From the NCBI RefSeq assembly GCF_022637455.1, contig NZ_CP093341.1:1-64000 (forward strand): a DNA stretch of 64,000 nt, given 5' to 3'. Shown here one piece after another: positions 18,967-27,127 of the stretch. This DNA is from Lysobacter sp. S4-A87. Its GTDB lineage: Bacteria; Pseudomonadota; Gammaproteobacteria; Xanthomonadales; Xanthomonadaceae. Below the pieces are notes generated by a model, which saw only the letters and a list, made by a program, of their open reading frames with translations, did no database searches and was not told where the DNA came from. The position numbers and the translations under genes are program-made. Numbering within the stretch: the first letter of the stretch is position 1; each line of letters opens with the position of its first letter.

Positions 18967-18976
18967 TCCGCGGCTT
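18955..18976 (+). promoter_or_regulatory. Candidate rplS promoter -10 inside a small hairpin at the trmD stop
   Basis: TATAAT (18962-18967) is a perfect -10, overlaps the trmD stop codon and lies in the loop between AAGCCGC (18955-18961) and GCGGCTT (18970-18976). It could allow rplS to be transcribed separately from trmD. The hairpin may also attenuate read-through. Both roles are inferred. Confidence 0.5.
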
Positions 18977-19048
18977 CCATTAGCTCCACCCATGCCAGAC
19001 GCGGGTCCACGTGCACTCGCGCTAAAACGACTCAAACAGGCCAAAGCC

Positions 19049-19429
19049 ATGAACAATCCGTCGATCCACACGCTTCTCCAGAATTTCGAAGCCGAGCAGA
19101 TCAAGCGTCAGCTGCCCGACTTCAGCCAGGGCGACACCGTCGTCGTCAACGTCAACGTCAAGGAAGGCACGCGTGAGCGCGTCCAGGCCTACGAAGGCGT
19201 GGTCATCGCGATCAAGAACGCCGGCCTGAACTCGTCGTTCACCGTGCGCAAGATCTCGCACGGCTTCGGCGTCGAGCGCGTCTTCCAGACCCACAGCGCC
19301 ACGATCGCTTCGGTCGACGTGAAGCGCCGCGGCAAGGTCCGCGCCGGCAAGCTGTACTACCTGCGTGGCCTGAAGGGCAAGAAGGCTCGCATCAAGGAAG
19401 ATCTCGCGGCTTACGCCAAGTCCGAGTAA
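19049..19429 (+). CDS. rplS: 50S ribosomal protein L19
   Basis: 126 residues: [58 protein letters not shown] and [17 protein letters not shown] are all bL19 signatures. L19 sits at the 30S-50S interface. ATG 19049 gives the standard start. A strong terminator follows. Confidence 0.98.
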   Translation: MNNPSIHTLLQNFEAEQIKRQLPDFSQGDTVVVNVNVKEGTRERVQAYEGVVIAIKNAGLNSSFTVRKISHGFGVERVFQTHSATIASVDVKRRGKVRAGKLYYLRGLKGKKARIKEDLAAYAKSE

Positions 19430-19456
19430 TCCTGCGCAGGCCCCAGGCCTGCTGCG

Positions 19457-19494
19457 AAATGCAAACGGCCGCCCTTGGGCGGCCGTTTGCATTT
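19457..19494 (+). terminator. Strong terminator after rplS
   Basis: An 18-bp perfect stem (arms 19457-19474 and 19477-19494) with a TT loop; the GC core GGCCGCCC/GGGCGGCC is flanked by A- and T-containing ends. It ends the ribosomal operon. Confidence 0.9.
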
Positions 19495-19538
19495 GTGCGC
19501 CACCAATTGGGCGTAACCTCGCAATCGCAGCCGTTCCG

Positions 19539-19706
19539 GTGCCGCGACGGAGCCGAGATTTGGCGAGCCTGCTTCGCCAATGCGAATTCCGCTTCTACGA
19601 GGAGCTGTGCGACTTCCTCGCGCCCGAGCGCAGGAAACGCAGCTTCGTGCACGCCTTCGATGGCACGCCGACGGTGAAGGACCGGATCGGTTCCGGTACG
19701 CGTGTG
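19539..19706 (+). pseudogene. Truncated remnant of a Mut7-C ubiquitin-domain protein
   Basis: The frame reads CEFRFYEELCDFLAPERR then SFVHAFDGTPTVKDRIGS. This closely matches, from memory of the family, the N-terminal ubiquitin-like domain of Mut7-C RNase-type proteins (pattern FRFY.ELNDFLP..RR ... F.g.psVKD.IE). Where the family continues with a GVPHTEV-like segment and the Mut7-C nuclease domain, this frame runs into a GTAG-headed repeat at 19707 and then antisense of the MATE gene. About 40 recognisable residues remain, so it is judged a broken gene left beside the rplS terminator. Confidence 0.6.
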
Positions 19707-19736
19707 CCCCGGGTGCGCTTCGCTTACCCGGGCTAC
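19707..19736 (-). repeat. GTAG-headed REP-like palindrome, copy 4
   Basis: CCCCGGGTGCGCTTC ... TTACCCGGGCTAC. It marks the point where homology of the Mut7-C-like remnant stops and lies 6 bp from the MATE gene's stop. Confidence 0.85.
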
Positions 19737-19742
19737 GTCCGG

Positions 19743-21242
19743 TCAGGGCTTTCTGGCGTCTTCGGCCAGGGTCAGGCCGGTGGCGACGTCCTCGTCGGTC
19801 TCCGCGCTCGGGTCAGCCACGGGTGAGGGCGGCGTCGCCGGAACTTCGGCAGGCACGGCGACTTCGTGCGGATCCGGCGGGAGCATGCGCGCCTTGCGCC
19901 AGTTGCCCCAGCGGTAGTACGACAGCGCCATCAGCATCGAACAGAACGCACTGACCGGGAAACTCCACCAGATCGCGTCCTCTCCCAGCGTCGGTTGCAG
20001 CAGGTTCGCAAACGGAACGCGGATGCCCCACAGCGCCAGCGCCAGGATCAGCAGCGGAGGAATGACCGCGCCCGTGGAGCGCACTACGCCCGACACGACG
20101 AACGTCACGCCGAAGAACAGGAACGACCACACCGAGATGTGGTTGAGATGGCGCGCGACCGCGAGTGCGCTGCTGCCTTCGGGCAGGAACAGCGCCAGGG
20201 TCCAGCGGTCGAGCAGGATCAGCGGGGCAATGATGGCGCCGGTGAGCAGGAAGTTGAACAGCACGCCGGCCTTCGCGGTGGCCGATACCCGGTCCCAGCG
20301 GTTCGCGCCGACGTTCTGCGCGGCCATCGACGAGCACGCCGCGCCGATGGCCATGGCCGGCATCTGCACGTAGGTCCACAGCTGCAGCGCCGCGCCGTAG
20401 GCGGCCGTGGTGTCGGTACCGTAGTGGTTGACCATGGTGATCATCGCGATCATCGCCAGCGAGATCAGCACCATCTGCAGGCCCATCGGCACGCCCTTGA
20501 CCACCAGCGAGCGCAGGATGGTCAGGTCGATCCTGAACATGTGCGCTTCCTGCCGTCCCAGCCAGAGCGGGTGGCGCTTGTGGCGCAGGTACAGCAGCAA
20601 CGCGATCAGGGTCATGCCTTGCGCCAGCAGCGTCGACCAGGCCGAGCCGGCGATGCCGAGCTTCGGGAACGGGCCCAGGCCGAAGATCAGCAGCGGATTG
20701 AAGACGATGTCGAGCAGCACCGACACCAGCAGGAAGCGGAATGGCGTACGCGAATCGCCGGCACCGCGCAGCGCCGCCGAGATGAAGGCGAACGTGTACA
20801 GGATCGGCATCGCCAGGAAGATCACCTGCAGGTAATCCTCGGCAAACTGCAGCGAGCCCAGTGGCGTGCCCATCGCCGCCAGCAGGTGGCGCGACAGCCA
20901 CCAGCCCAGCGCTGCGATCACCACCGACAGGCCAACGAAGAAGGTCGCGCTGGTGCCCATCACGCGCCGTGCCTGGGTGATGTCGCGCGCGCCGATCGCC
21001 TGGGCGATCAGGATGGTCGCTGCCATGCCGAAGCCGAACACCGACCCGATCAGGAAGAACATGATGTTGTTGGCATTGGCCGTGGCCGTCAGCGCTTCTT
21101 CGCCGAGGAAGCGTCCGACCCAGACCGCGTTGACCGAGCCGTTGAGGGACTGCGCGACGTTGCCAGCCAGGATCGGCAGTGCGAAGGCGAGGAGGTTGCG
21201 GCCGATCGGGCCTTCGGTGAGGTTGTGCTGTCTGGGCGGCAT
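19743..21242 (-). CDS. MATE-family efflux transporter
   Basis: The 499-residue protein has twelve hydrophobic segments and the MATE pattern: LTEGPIGRNLLAFALPILAG at the N-terminus, VNAVWVGRFLGEEALTA (TM2), ALRGAGDSRTPFRFL (end of TM6) and GAACSSMAAQNVGANRWDR. These pumps export cationic drugs or metabolites driven by Na+ or H+. The ATG at 21242 starts the family N-terminus. The cytoplasmic C-terminus is a 45-residue acidic, proline-rich tail. It is divergent from the HslR-like gene. Confidence 0.92.
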   Translation of the reverse strand: MPPRQHNLTEGPIGRNLLAFALPILAGNVAQSLNGSVNAVWVGRFLGEEALTATANANNIMFFLIGSVFGFGMAATILIAQAIGARDITQARRVMGTSATFFVGLSVVIAALGWWLSRHLLAAMGTPLGSLQFAEDYLQVIFLAMPILYTFAFISAALRGAGDSRTPFRFLLVSVLLDIVFNPLLIFGLGPFPKLGIAGSAWSTLLAQGMTLIALLLYLRHKRHPLWLGRQEAHMFRIDLTILRSLVVKGVPMGLQMVLISLAMIAMITMVNHYGTDTTAAYGAALQLWTYVQMPAMAIGAACSSMAAQNVGANRWDRVSATAKAGVLFNFLLTGAIIAPLILLDRWTLALFLPEGSSALAVARHLNHISVWSFLFFGVTFVVSGVVRSTGAVIPPLLILALALWGIRVPFANLLQPTLGEDAIWWSFPVSAFCSMLMALSYYRWGNWRKARMLPPDPHEVAVPAEVPATPPSPVADPSAETDEDVATGLTLAEDARKP

Positions 21243-21382
21243 CACGGAGCCTGCGAAGGGAAGGGCGGCAAGGTAGCATTCCGTTCGCGAAGAGGCTGCA
21301 TGCCTTTGTGCAGGCGCGCCGGCGGCCCTGATTCGGCGATAATGCGGTGGCCGATGCAATGGCCGTCAGGCTGGAAAACGCA

Positions 21383-21790
21383 GTGACAGAACAACCGGTA
21401 CCGATGCAGGCAGTGCGGCTGGACGTGTGGCTGTGGGCCGCGCGCTTCTACAAGACCCGCAGCCTGGCAAAGCAGGCGGTGGAGACCGGCAAGGTCGATG
21501 TCGGCGGCCAGCGCGCGAAAGCTTCGCGGGTGGTGCGCGTGGGTGACGAGCTGCGCGTGGCGCGCGGTGAGGAAACCTTCGAGATCGGCGTGCTTGCGCT
21601 CAGCGACACGCGCGGGCCTGCCAGCGCCGCACAGACCCTGTATTCGGAGACCGAAGCGTCGCGGCTCGCACGCGAGCAGCTGCGTGCCCAGCGCGTGGCC
21701 GAGCGCAACGGCTATCGGGCACCGGAGAGCAAGCCGGACAAGCGTGCACGCAGATTGATTCGTGCGTTGGGTGATATCGACGCGCTATAG
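21383..21790 (+). CDS. hslR: RNA-binding S4 domain protein (HslR/Hsp15-like)
   Basis: The S4 domain reads VRLDVWLWAARFYKTRSLAKQAVETGKVDVGGQ and continues VRVGDELRVARG, followed by a basic C-terminus (KPDKRARRLIRAL). Hsp15 binds free 50S subunits that still carry a nascent chain and helps recycle them. I use the GTG at 21383 because GGAAA lies 5 nt upstream and the resulting 135 residues match the family (133 in E. coli); ATG 21359 is an alternative. Confidence 0.88.
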   Translation: MTEQPVPMQAVRLDVWLWAARFYKTRSLAKQAVETGKVDVGGQRAKASRVVRVGDELRVARGEETFEIGVLALSDTRGPASAAQTLYSETEASRLAREQLRAQRVAERNGYRAPESKPDKRARRLIRALGDIDAL

Positions 21791-21818
21791 GCTTTCTGGG
21801 CTCTCGTCTGCCTTACGG

Positions 21819-21932
21819 CGTCGTCCGCCGAGCCGGGGATTGCTCCGCCCCTTCGTCGGACATCCTGTCCGAAGGCGGGGCGTGGGCCATCCATGGCCCA
21901 CTGCTGCGTAATCCCCGGCCCGGCGGACGACG
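21819..21932. repeat. Nested inverted-repeat element (closing stem plus two internal hairpins)
   Basis: Outer arms of 23 nt (21819-21841 and 21910-21932) pair with a single mismatch. Inside are two further hairpins: TCGGACA/TGTCCGA (21856-21862, 21866-21872), extended by CCGCCCC/GGCGGGG, and GTGGGCCAT-CC-ATGGCCCAC (21882-21901). The whole folds into a three-way junction of about 114 nt. It could be a non-autonomous mobile element or a structured RNA or terminator region. No coding capacity. Confidence 0.7.
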
Positions 21933-21969
21933 CTTCGGCAATTCGTTGCATGGTCTTCGGCATAGGCCC

Positions 21970-21995
21970 GTCATGCCGGCATTCGCCGGGATGAC
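21970..21995. repeat. Small GTCAT-type hairpin repeat
   Basis: GTCATGCCGGC-ATTC-GCCGGGATGAC forms an 11-bp stem with one mismatch. The GTCAT...ATGAC ends resemble a widespread proteobacterial intergenic hairpin repeat. Confidence 0.6.
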
Positions 21996-22050
21996 ATGTG
22001 GCACCGGCCTAGCACACGAAGTTCCCGTCACCCCCGCAGACGAGGGGCAC

Positions 22051-22081
22051 AAAAAAAGGGCGCCCTTTGGCGCCCTTTTTT
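22051..22081. terminator. Bidirectional terminator between hslR and permease 1
   Basis: A-run, stem AAAGGGCGCC / GGCGCCCTTT, then T-run (22051-22081), symmetrical so that it can stop both converging transcripts. Confidence 0.85.
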
Positions 22082-22098
22082 CACATCAGCCCTTCTGG

Positions 22099-23526
22099 TC
22101 AGCCCTTCTTGAGCTTGCTGTGCTTGTAGCCGTACAGGAAATAGATCAGGAACCCGACCGCCGTCCACACCACCATCAGGAACCAGTTGTGCGCGGTCAT
22201 CGTCGACAGCAGTGCCAGGCAGCTGAGGATGCCGGCGATGCACACGCCCCACGCGAACGGGATGCGGAACGGACGCGGCAGGTCGGGCTGCGTGCGGCGC
22301 AGGATCAGCACGCCACCGCAGACCGCAGCGAAAGCGATCAGCGTGCCCATCGACGTCAGCTCGCCGAGCACGTCGAGCGGGAACAGCGCCGCCAGGATCG
22401 CAATACCGATGCCGGTGATCACCGTGTTGATGTGCGGCGTGCGGTACTCGGGGTGGATCTTCGTGAACAGCGGCGGCAGCAGGCCGTCGCGGGCCATGAT
22501 CATGAAGATGCGCGGCTGGCCGATGATCATCACCAGCACCACCGACGACAGGCCGATCAAAGCGCCGATCTCGACCACCACGCGCAGCCAGCCCAGTTCC
22601 GGATGCGCCGCAACCGCGGTGACCACCGGCTCGTCGGTGCCGAGCTGGGCGAACGGCACCAGGCCGGTCATGACCGCGGCCATGGCGATGTAGAGCACCG
22701 TGCAGATCGCCAGCGACAGCAGCATGCCGATCGGCAGGTCGCGCTGCGGCTTGTGCGATTCCTGCGCCGCCACCGACACCGCCTCGAAGCCGATGTAGGC
22801 GAAGAACACCAGCGCCGCACCGCGCAGGACGCCTTCGAAGCCGTACTTGCCCGGGCCTTCGTTGGCCGGAATGAAGGGGTGCCAGTTGGCCGGGTCGATG
22901 TACTTCCAGCCGGCGAAGATCACCAGCAGGATCAGGCCGGTCTTGAGGACGACCATCGCCATGTTCATCGCCGACGACTTGCGGATGCCGACGTAGCACA
23001 GCCAGGTCAGCAGCAGCACGATGCAGGCCGCGGGCAGGTTGGCGATCGCGCCGGTCGGCTTGAGCTGCGCATCCAGCGGCGCGCTGACCAGCGCTTGTGG
23101 CAGGTGTATGCCGAAGTGATCGAGCAGGCTGAGGAAGTAGCCGGTCCAGCTGACCGCCACGGCCGAGGCCGAGACGCCGTACTCGAGTACCAGCATCCAG
23201 CCGATGAACCACGCCGCCAGTTCGCCCAGCGTCGCGTAGGTGTAGGTGTAGGCGCTGCCGGAGACCGGCACCATCGCCGCGAACTCGGCGTAGGCCAGTG
23301 CGCAGAACGTGCAGCAGATCGCCGCCAGCACGAACGACAGCATGATCGCCGGGCCGGCATGGTCAGCCGCGGCCTGACCGGTGATGACGAAGATGCCGCC
23401 GCCGATGACCGCGCCGATGCCCAGGGCGGTCAGGCCCCACGGGCCAAGCGTGCGATGCAGTTCCAGGCCCTGCGCATCGGCATGGCTGGCATGGGGGTGT
23501 TTGGTCGCCCAGAGTTGTCCGAACAT
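22099..23526 (-). CDS. APC-family amino acid permease 1 (cationic amino acid transporter type)
   Basis: 475 residues with about 12 transmembrane helices. The APC signature starts with LGPWGLTALGIGAVIGGGIFVITG (unwound TM1), then GPAIMLSFVLAAICCTFCALAYAEFAAMVPVSGSAY, and FFAYIGFEAVSVAAQESHKPQRDLP (TM6). The pattern is close to the YfnA/CAT group that imports or exchanges amino acids. The C-terminus is basic (YKHSKLKKG). It is a paralogue of the next gene upstream, 101 nt away on the same strand. Substrate unknown; branched-chain or cationic amino acids are possible. Confidence 0.9.
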   Translation of the reverse strand: MFGQLWATKHPHASHADAQGLELHRTLGPWGLTALGIGAVIGGGIFVITGQAAADHAGPAIMLSFVLAAICCTFCALAYAEFAAMVPVSGSAYTYTYATLGELAAWFIGWMLVLEYGVSASAVAVSWTGYFLSLLDHFGIHLPQALVSAPLDAQLKPTGAIANLPAACIVLLLTWLCYVGIRKSSAMNMAMVVLKTGLILLVIFAGWKYIDPANWHPFIPANEGPGKYGFEGVLRGAALVFFAYIGFEAVSVAAQESHKPQRDLPIGMLLSLAICTVLYIAMAAVMTGLVPFAQLGTDEPVVTAVAAHPELGWLRVVVEIGALIGLSSVVLVMIIGQPRIFMIMARDGLLPPLFTKIHPEYRTPHINTVITGIGIAILAALFPLDVLGELTSMGTLIAFAAVCGGVLILRRTQPDLPRPFRIPFAWGVCIAGILSCLALLSTMTAHNWFLMVVWTAVGFLIYFLYGYKHSKLKKG

Positions 23527-23581
23527 CTATTGCTTCCCAGGTCCGGCGAGGCCGGCATCGGTTGGTGCGGCTTTGAACGAA

Positions 23582-23610
23582 CAAGGCCGGCGGGGTTGCC
23601 GCCGGCCTTG
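23582..23610 (-). terminator. Hairpin terminator after permease 2
   Basis: CAAGGCCGGCGG / CCGCCGGCCTTG, a 12-bp stem with a 5-nt loop in the gap between the two permease genes. The trailing T-run is poor, so it may attenuate more than terminate. Confidence 0.65.
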
Positions 23611-23627
23611 GCTTGGACCTCAGCAGA

Positions 23628-25100
23628 TCAACGCTGGGCCTTGCGAACCTTGCTGTTGCGGTATCCGTAGAAGAAGTAGATCGCCATGCCGATCGCGGTC
23701 CAGCCGGTCATCAGGTGCCAATGCTCCGAGAACGGCTGCCAGAACAGGTAAAGGCAGGCGGCCGCGCCGAGCGGGCAGATGATCGCTGCAGCCGGCACGC
23801 GGAACGGGCGCGGCAGGTCCGGACGGCTCTTGCGCAGCACCAGCACGCCGATGGAGACGGTGGCGAAGGCGAGCAGGGTGCCCATCGAGACCAGTTCGCC
23901 AAGCAGGCCGATCGGCAGGAAGCCGGCCAGCAGGCAGGCGAACACGCCCACAATGATCGTGCCCATGTACGGCGTCTGGTACTTCGGGTGCACCTTGGCA
24001 AAGATCGGCGGCATCAGGCCGTCCTTCGCCATCGAGTAGAAGATGCGCGGCTGGCCCATCAGCATCACCAGGATCACCGAGCTCAGGCCGGCGATGGCGC
24101 CGATCTCGACGATCATCTTCAGCCAGCCCAGTGCCGGGTAGGCTTCAAGCGCGGTCGCGACCGGCTTGGGCGTGCTCAGCATGTGGTACGGCAGCAGGCC
24201 GGTCAGCACCAGGGCGACGATGATGTAGATGATCGTGCAGATGACCAGCGAGCCGAGGATGCCGATCGGCATGTCGCGCTGCGGGTTCTTGGCTTCGCCG
24301 GCCGCGGTCGAGACCGCATCGAAGCCGATGTAGGCGAAGAACACCACCGCGGCACCGCGGATCACGCCCGACATGCCGTACTTGCCCGGACCTTCGTTTT
24401 CCGGGATGAACGGCACCCAGTTGTCCGGGTTGATGTAGCTGGCGGCGAAGGCCACGAACATCACGATGACGACGACCTTGATCGCCACGATCACCGAGTT
24501 GACCGCTGCCGACTGGGTGATGCCGACGTAGCACAGGCCACTGAGCGCGGCGACGATGAACACTGCCGGCAAATTGATCAGGCCTCCGGTGTAGACGATG
24601 CTGCCATCGACGACGTTGAGCGGGGCGGCTGCCAGCGAGGCCGGCAAGGCCATGTGGAAGTATTCGAGGAAGCTGTTGAGGTAGCCCGACCAGCCGACCG
24701 CAACGGTCGACGCGGCGAACATGTACTCGAGCACCAGGTTCCAGCCGATGAACCAGGCGACGAACTCGCCCAGGGTGGCGTAGGAGTAGGAGTAGGCGCT
24801 GCCGGAGACCGGCATCATCGCGGCGAACTCGGCGTAGCACAGGCCGGCGAGGGCGCAGGCGAAGCCGGCGATGATGAAGCTCAGGACGATCGCGGGGCCG
24901 GCGTGCTCGGCGGCGGCATGGCCGGACAGCACGAAGATGCCGGCGCCGATCACGGCACCTATTCCCAGCATCACCAGTTGCGTTGCAGTCAATGACCGCT
25001 TGAGGACTGCCTCGCCTTCCAGGCTGCCTTCGACGGGCTCACCGGCATCGACGTGCCCGGCGGGCGCCACCGGCTTGGTGATGAAGAGGTTTTTGAGCAT
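23628..25100 (-). CDS. APC-family amino acid permease 2
   Basis: 490 residues starting MLKNLFITKPVAPAGH; the ATG at 25100 gives the usual short cytoplasmic head. Core motifs are the same as its neighbour: LVMLGIGAVIGAGIFVLSG, YAEFAAMMPVSGSAYSY, FFAYIGFDAVSTAAGEAKNP and MGQPRIFYSMAKDGLMPP. The two genes look like a tandem duplication that has diverged. The hairpin between them suggests that permease 1 may be expressed less or separately. Substrate unknown. Confidence 0.9.
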   Translation of the reverse strand: MLKNLFITKPVAPAGHVDAGEPVEGSLEGEAVLKRSLTATQLVMLGIGAVIGAGIFVLSGHAAAEHAGPAIVLSFIIAGFACALAGLCYAEFAAMMPVSGSAYSYSYATLGEFVAWFIGWNLVLEYMFAASTVAVGWSGYLNSFLEYFHMALPASLAAAPLNVVDGSIVYTGGLINLPAVFIVAALSGLCYVGITQSAAVNSVIVAIKVVVIVMFVAFAASYINPDNWVPFIPENEGPGKYGMSGVIRGAAVVFFAYIGFDAVSTAAGEAKNPQRDMPIGILGSLVICTIIYIIVALVLTGLLPYHMLSTPKPVATALEAYPALGWLKMIVEIGAIAGLSSVILVMLMGQPRIFYSMAKDGLMPPIFAKVHPKYQTPYMGTIIVGVFACLLAGFLPIGLLGELVSMGTLLAFATVSIGVLVLRKSRPDLPRPFRVPAAAIICPLGAAACLYLFWQPFSEHWHLMTGWTAIGMAIYFFYGYRNSKVRKAQR

Positions 25101-25285
25101 CTGATTCCCCTGAAATGTGATCTGCCACCCATTCAGGCGGCGAGTGAAACGTATGGGCCGTGGGGGGCGGGCTACCTTAACCCACGCGGGAAAGGAGCGG
25201 CAAGCGTGAAACGTCATGCCCCTACGGTACGCGGACGATGCCGCAAGGCCATGGGTTGCCACGGCCGGGCGGCGCCGGGACTTGC

Positions 25286-26308
25286 TCAGAACACCAGGTT
25301 CACTGCGACCTGGGGCGACACGATCGCCGCACTGTTGCGGCCGTCCAGCGACACCAGCGCGCCGAAGATCACGCCGGCGTTGTCGGACCAGTGGTACTCC
25401 GCCGCCGGAGCGACTGACAGGCGCCATGACGAGGGCAGGGTGACGTCGACCGCGCCCAGCTCGTCTTGACCGCGGACGCGGGTGGTGTCCTCGTACTCGT
25501 AGACCACGTCCGAAGCCAGCACCCAGTGACTGTTGATGCTGTACTCGGCACCGACATTGGCCACCATCCCGTCGCCCAGTTCGGCGTTGCCCTTGAAGCC
25601 GGCATGCGTGCCGTAGCTGCTCTGTCCATGCAGGCCCGCATCGGCGCCGGGCAGCCGCCAGGCGATGCCGGCGCGTCCACGCAGATTGCTGCGCGCGAGG
25701 AAGTACGCCTGGCTGTCGAGCGCCAGCGTGGTCGAATCCGTGCCACTGCCGGTGGGGCCGGGTACGCGCTGCAGTTCGAGCCGGTCATGCTGGCCGGTGC
25801 TGACGTTCTGGCGGGCCGATATGGTCAGCTTCGGCTGGTGCCTGCCAGTGCCGTGTGCGAGCAGCCAGGACGCCGACAGCCGGGTGTCGCCCGTCGCAAG
25901 ATGGCGCTCCGAGCGCAGTCCCTGTGCGTAGGCGGCGTTGAGGGTAATGCCCAGCGTCAGCCTGTCGGTGGCTCCGTACTGGATGGGGACAGCGATCTGC
26001 CAGTCGTCCGCGGCGCGATCGATGTCGCGGCGGTGGCCATCGGTGTCGTAATGGGCCACCGTCTGTGTATTGATCAGATAGGGCTCGATGTTGAGCAGGC
26101 CCTTGGGCAGCGGGGGCGCGGAACTCACCAGCGGGCCGGTGAAGCGGACCTGCCCGGCGTCTTCCGGTGTCTGCGCCTGGGCCGCGGTGGTGGCGAGTGC
26201 CATCAGGGCGAACAGGATGGGCAGGATGGGCGCGGGCCGTTGCTGGCCATGACGGGGCTGCATTCGAACTGCGTGGTGTGCCTGGGGCTGCGACGTTGAC
26301 TCTTCCAT
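25286..26308 (-). CDS. Outer-membrane beta-barrel protein, transporter-like
   Basis: 340 residues: a signal sequence (ILPILFALMALATTAAQAQ), then alternating amphipathic strands (LNIEPYLINTQTVAHYD, LTLGITLNAAYAQG, TRLSASWLLAHGTGR) ending in QVAVNLVF, a C-terminal phenylalanine expected for Bam-dependent barrels. It resembles the loosely defined transporter/MetA-pathway phenol-degradation OMP family, but I cannot name a substrate. ATG 26308 has GGAG 6 nt upstream; an upstream GTG at 26359 is less likely. It stands alone between permease 2 and a NUDIX gene. Confidence 0.7.
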   Translation of the reverse strand: MEESTSQPQAHHAVRMQPRHGQQRPAPILPILFALMALATTAAQAQTPEDAGQVRFTGPLVSSAPPLPKGLLNIEPYLINTQTVAHYDTDGHRRDIDRAADDWQIAVPIQYGATDRLTLGITLNAAYAQGLRSERHLATGDTRLSASWLLAHGTGRHQPKLTISARQNVSTGQHDRLELQRVPGPTGSGTDSTTLALDSQAYFLARSNLRGRAGIAWRLPGADAGLHGQSSYGTHAGFKGNAELGDGMVANVGAEYSINSHWVLASDVVYEYEDTTRVRGQDELGAVDVTLPSSWRLSVAPAAEYHWSDNAGVIFGALVSLDGRNSAAIVSPQVAVNLVF

Positions 26309-26525
26309 GATGGCTCCGGTGTCCGTTGATGCGGAGCCTGTCGATCGCTGCCCGATCACGGAATAAGAAAAGCCTCAAATCACTGGTGGAAAAATTCTCG
26401 AATCACGCCAGATTCCGCGTTCAAGAACTGCGGCAAGCCGCCTCAGTGGCGACTAAAATGGCTGCTTTCCTTATCCGGGCAGATCCTTGAACAACGAACG
26501 CACCGCCAGCGAGCACGAGAACTCA

Positions 26526-27068
26526 ATGGATTCGCTGCGCACGGCACTGGCTGCGTATGCCCGGCAATGGCCGCAGGAGGCTGAAAGCGCACAGGACTTC
26601 GCCGGATTCCTCGCCTCGGCCGACACCGTGTTCGAAAGGATCCACCTGGTCGGGCACTTCACCGCCTCGTCGTGGCTGGTCGACCGCAGCGGGACCCGCG
26701 TCCTGCTCACGCACCACCGCAAGCTCGAGCGCTGGCTGCAGCTGGGCGGCCACGCCGACGGCGACCGCGACCTGGCTCGCGTGGCGCTGCGGGAAGCGGA
26801 GGAGGAATCGGGACTGACCGGCCTGGATGTGGAGCCGGAGATGTTCGACCTCGACCGCCACTGGATCCCCGAGCGGCGCGACGTGCCGGGCCATTGGCAT
26901 TACGACGTGCGCTATGTCGTGCACGCCCGCCAGTCCGAGGACTACATCGTCAGCGACGAATCCCACGACCTGGCGTGGCGCCCGATCGACGAGATCCTCG
27001 CCCACCCGGGCAGCGACGAGTCGATGCGCCGCATGGCGCTCAAGTGGCAGGCGCGCACGGCTCGCTGA
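26526..27068 (+). CDS. NUDIX hydrolase
   Basis: 180 residues. The Nudix region reads WLQLGGHADGDRDLARVALREAEEESGL. The REAEEESG helix is intact, while the first glutamate of the classical box (G-x5-E) is replaced, as in the subgroup that has GGHxDGxxD. C-terminal HYDVRYVVHA and AWRPIDEIL are typical. These enzymes cleave nucleoside diphosphates linked to another moiety; the substrate cannot be predicted. ATG 26526 is chosen over an in-frame TTG at 26487. A TAAAAT near 26454 may be its -10. Confidence 0.85.
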   Translation: MDSLRTALAAYARQWPQEAESAQDFAGFLASADTVFERIHLVGHFTASSWLVDRSGTRVLLTHHRKLERWLQLGGHADGDRDLARVALREAEEESGLTGLDVEPEMFDLDRHWIPERRDVPGHWHYDVRYVVHARQSEDYIVSDESHDLAWRPIDEILAHPGSDESMRRMALKWQARTAR

Positions 27069-27093
27069 TCCTTCGGCACGGCACTGCCCCGGA

Positions 27094-27117
27094 CGCAGGA
27101 GCCAGGCGGCTCCTGCG
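27094..27117. terminator. Hairpin between converging NUDIX and serA genes
   Basis: GCAGGAGCC-AGGC-GGCTCCTGC in the 59-bp convergent gap. The position suits termination of both genes although T-runs are short. Confidence 0.5.
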
Positions 27118-27127
27118 CATTCGCGGC

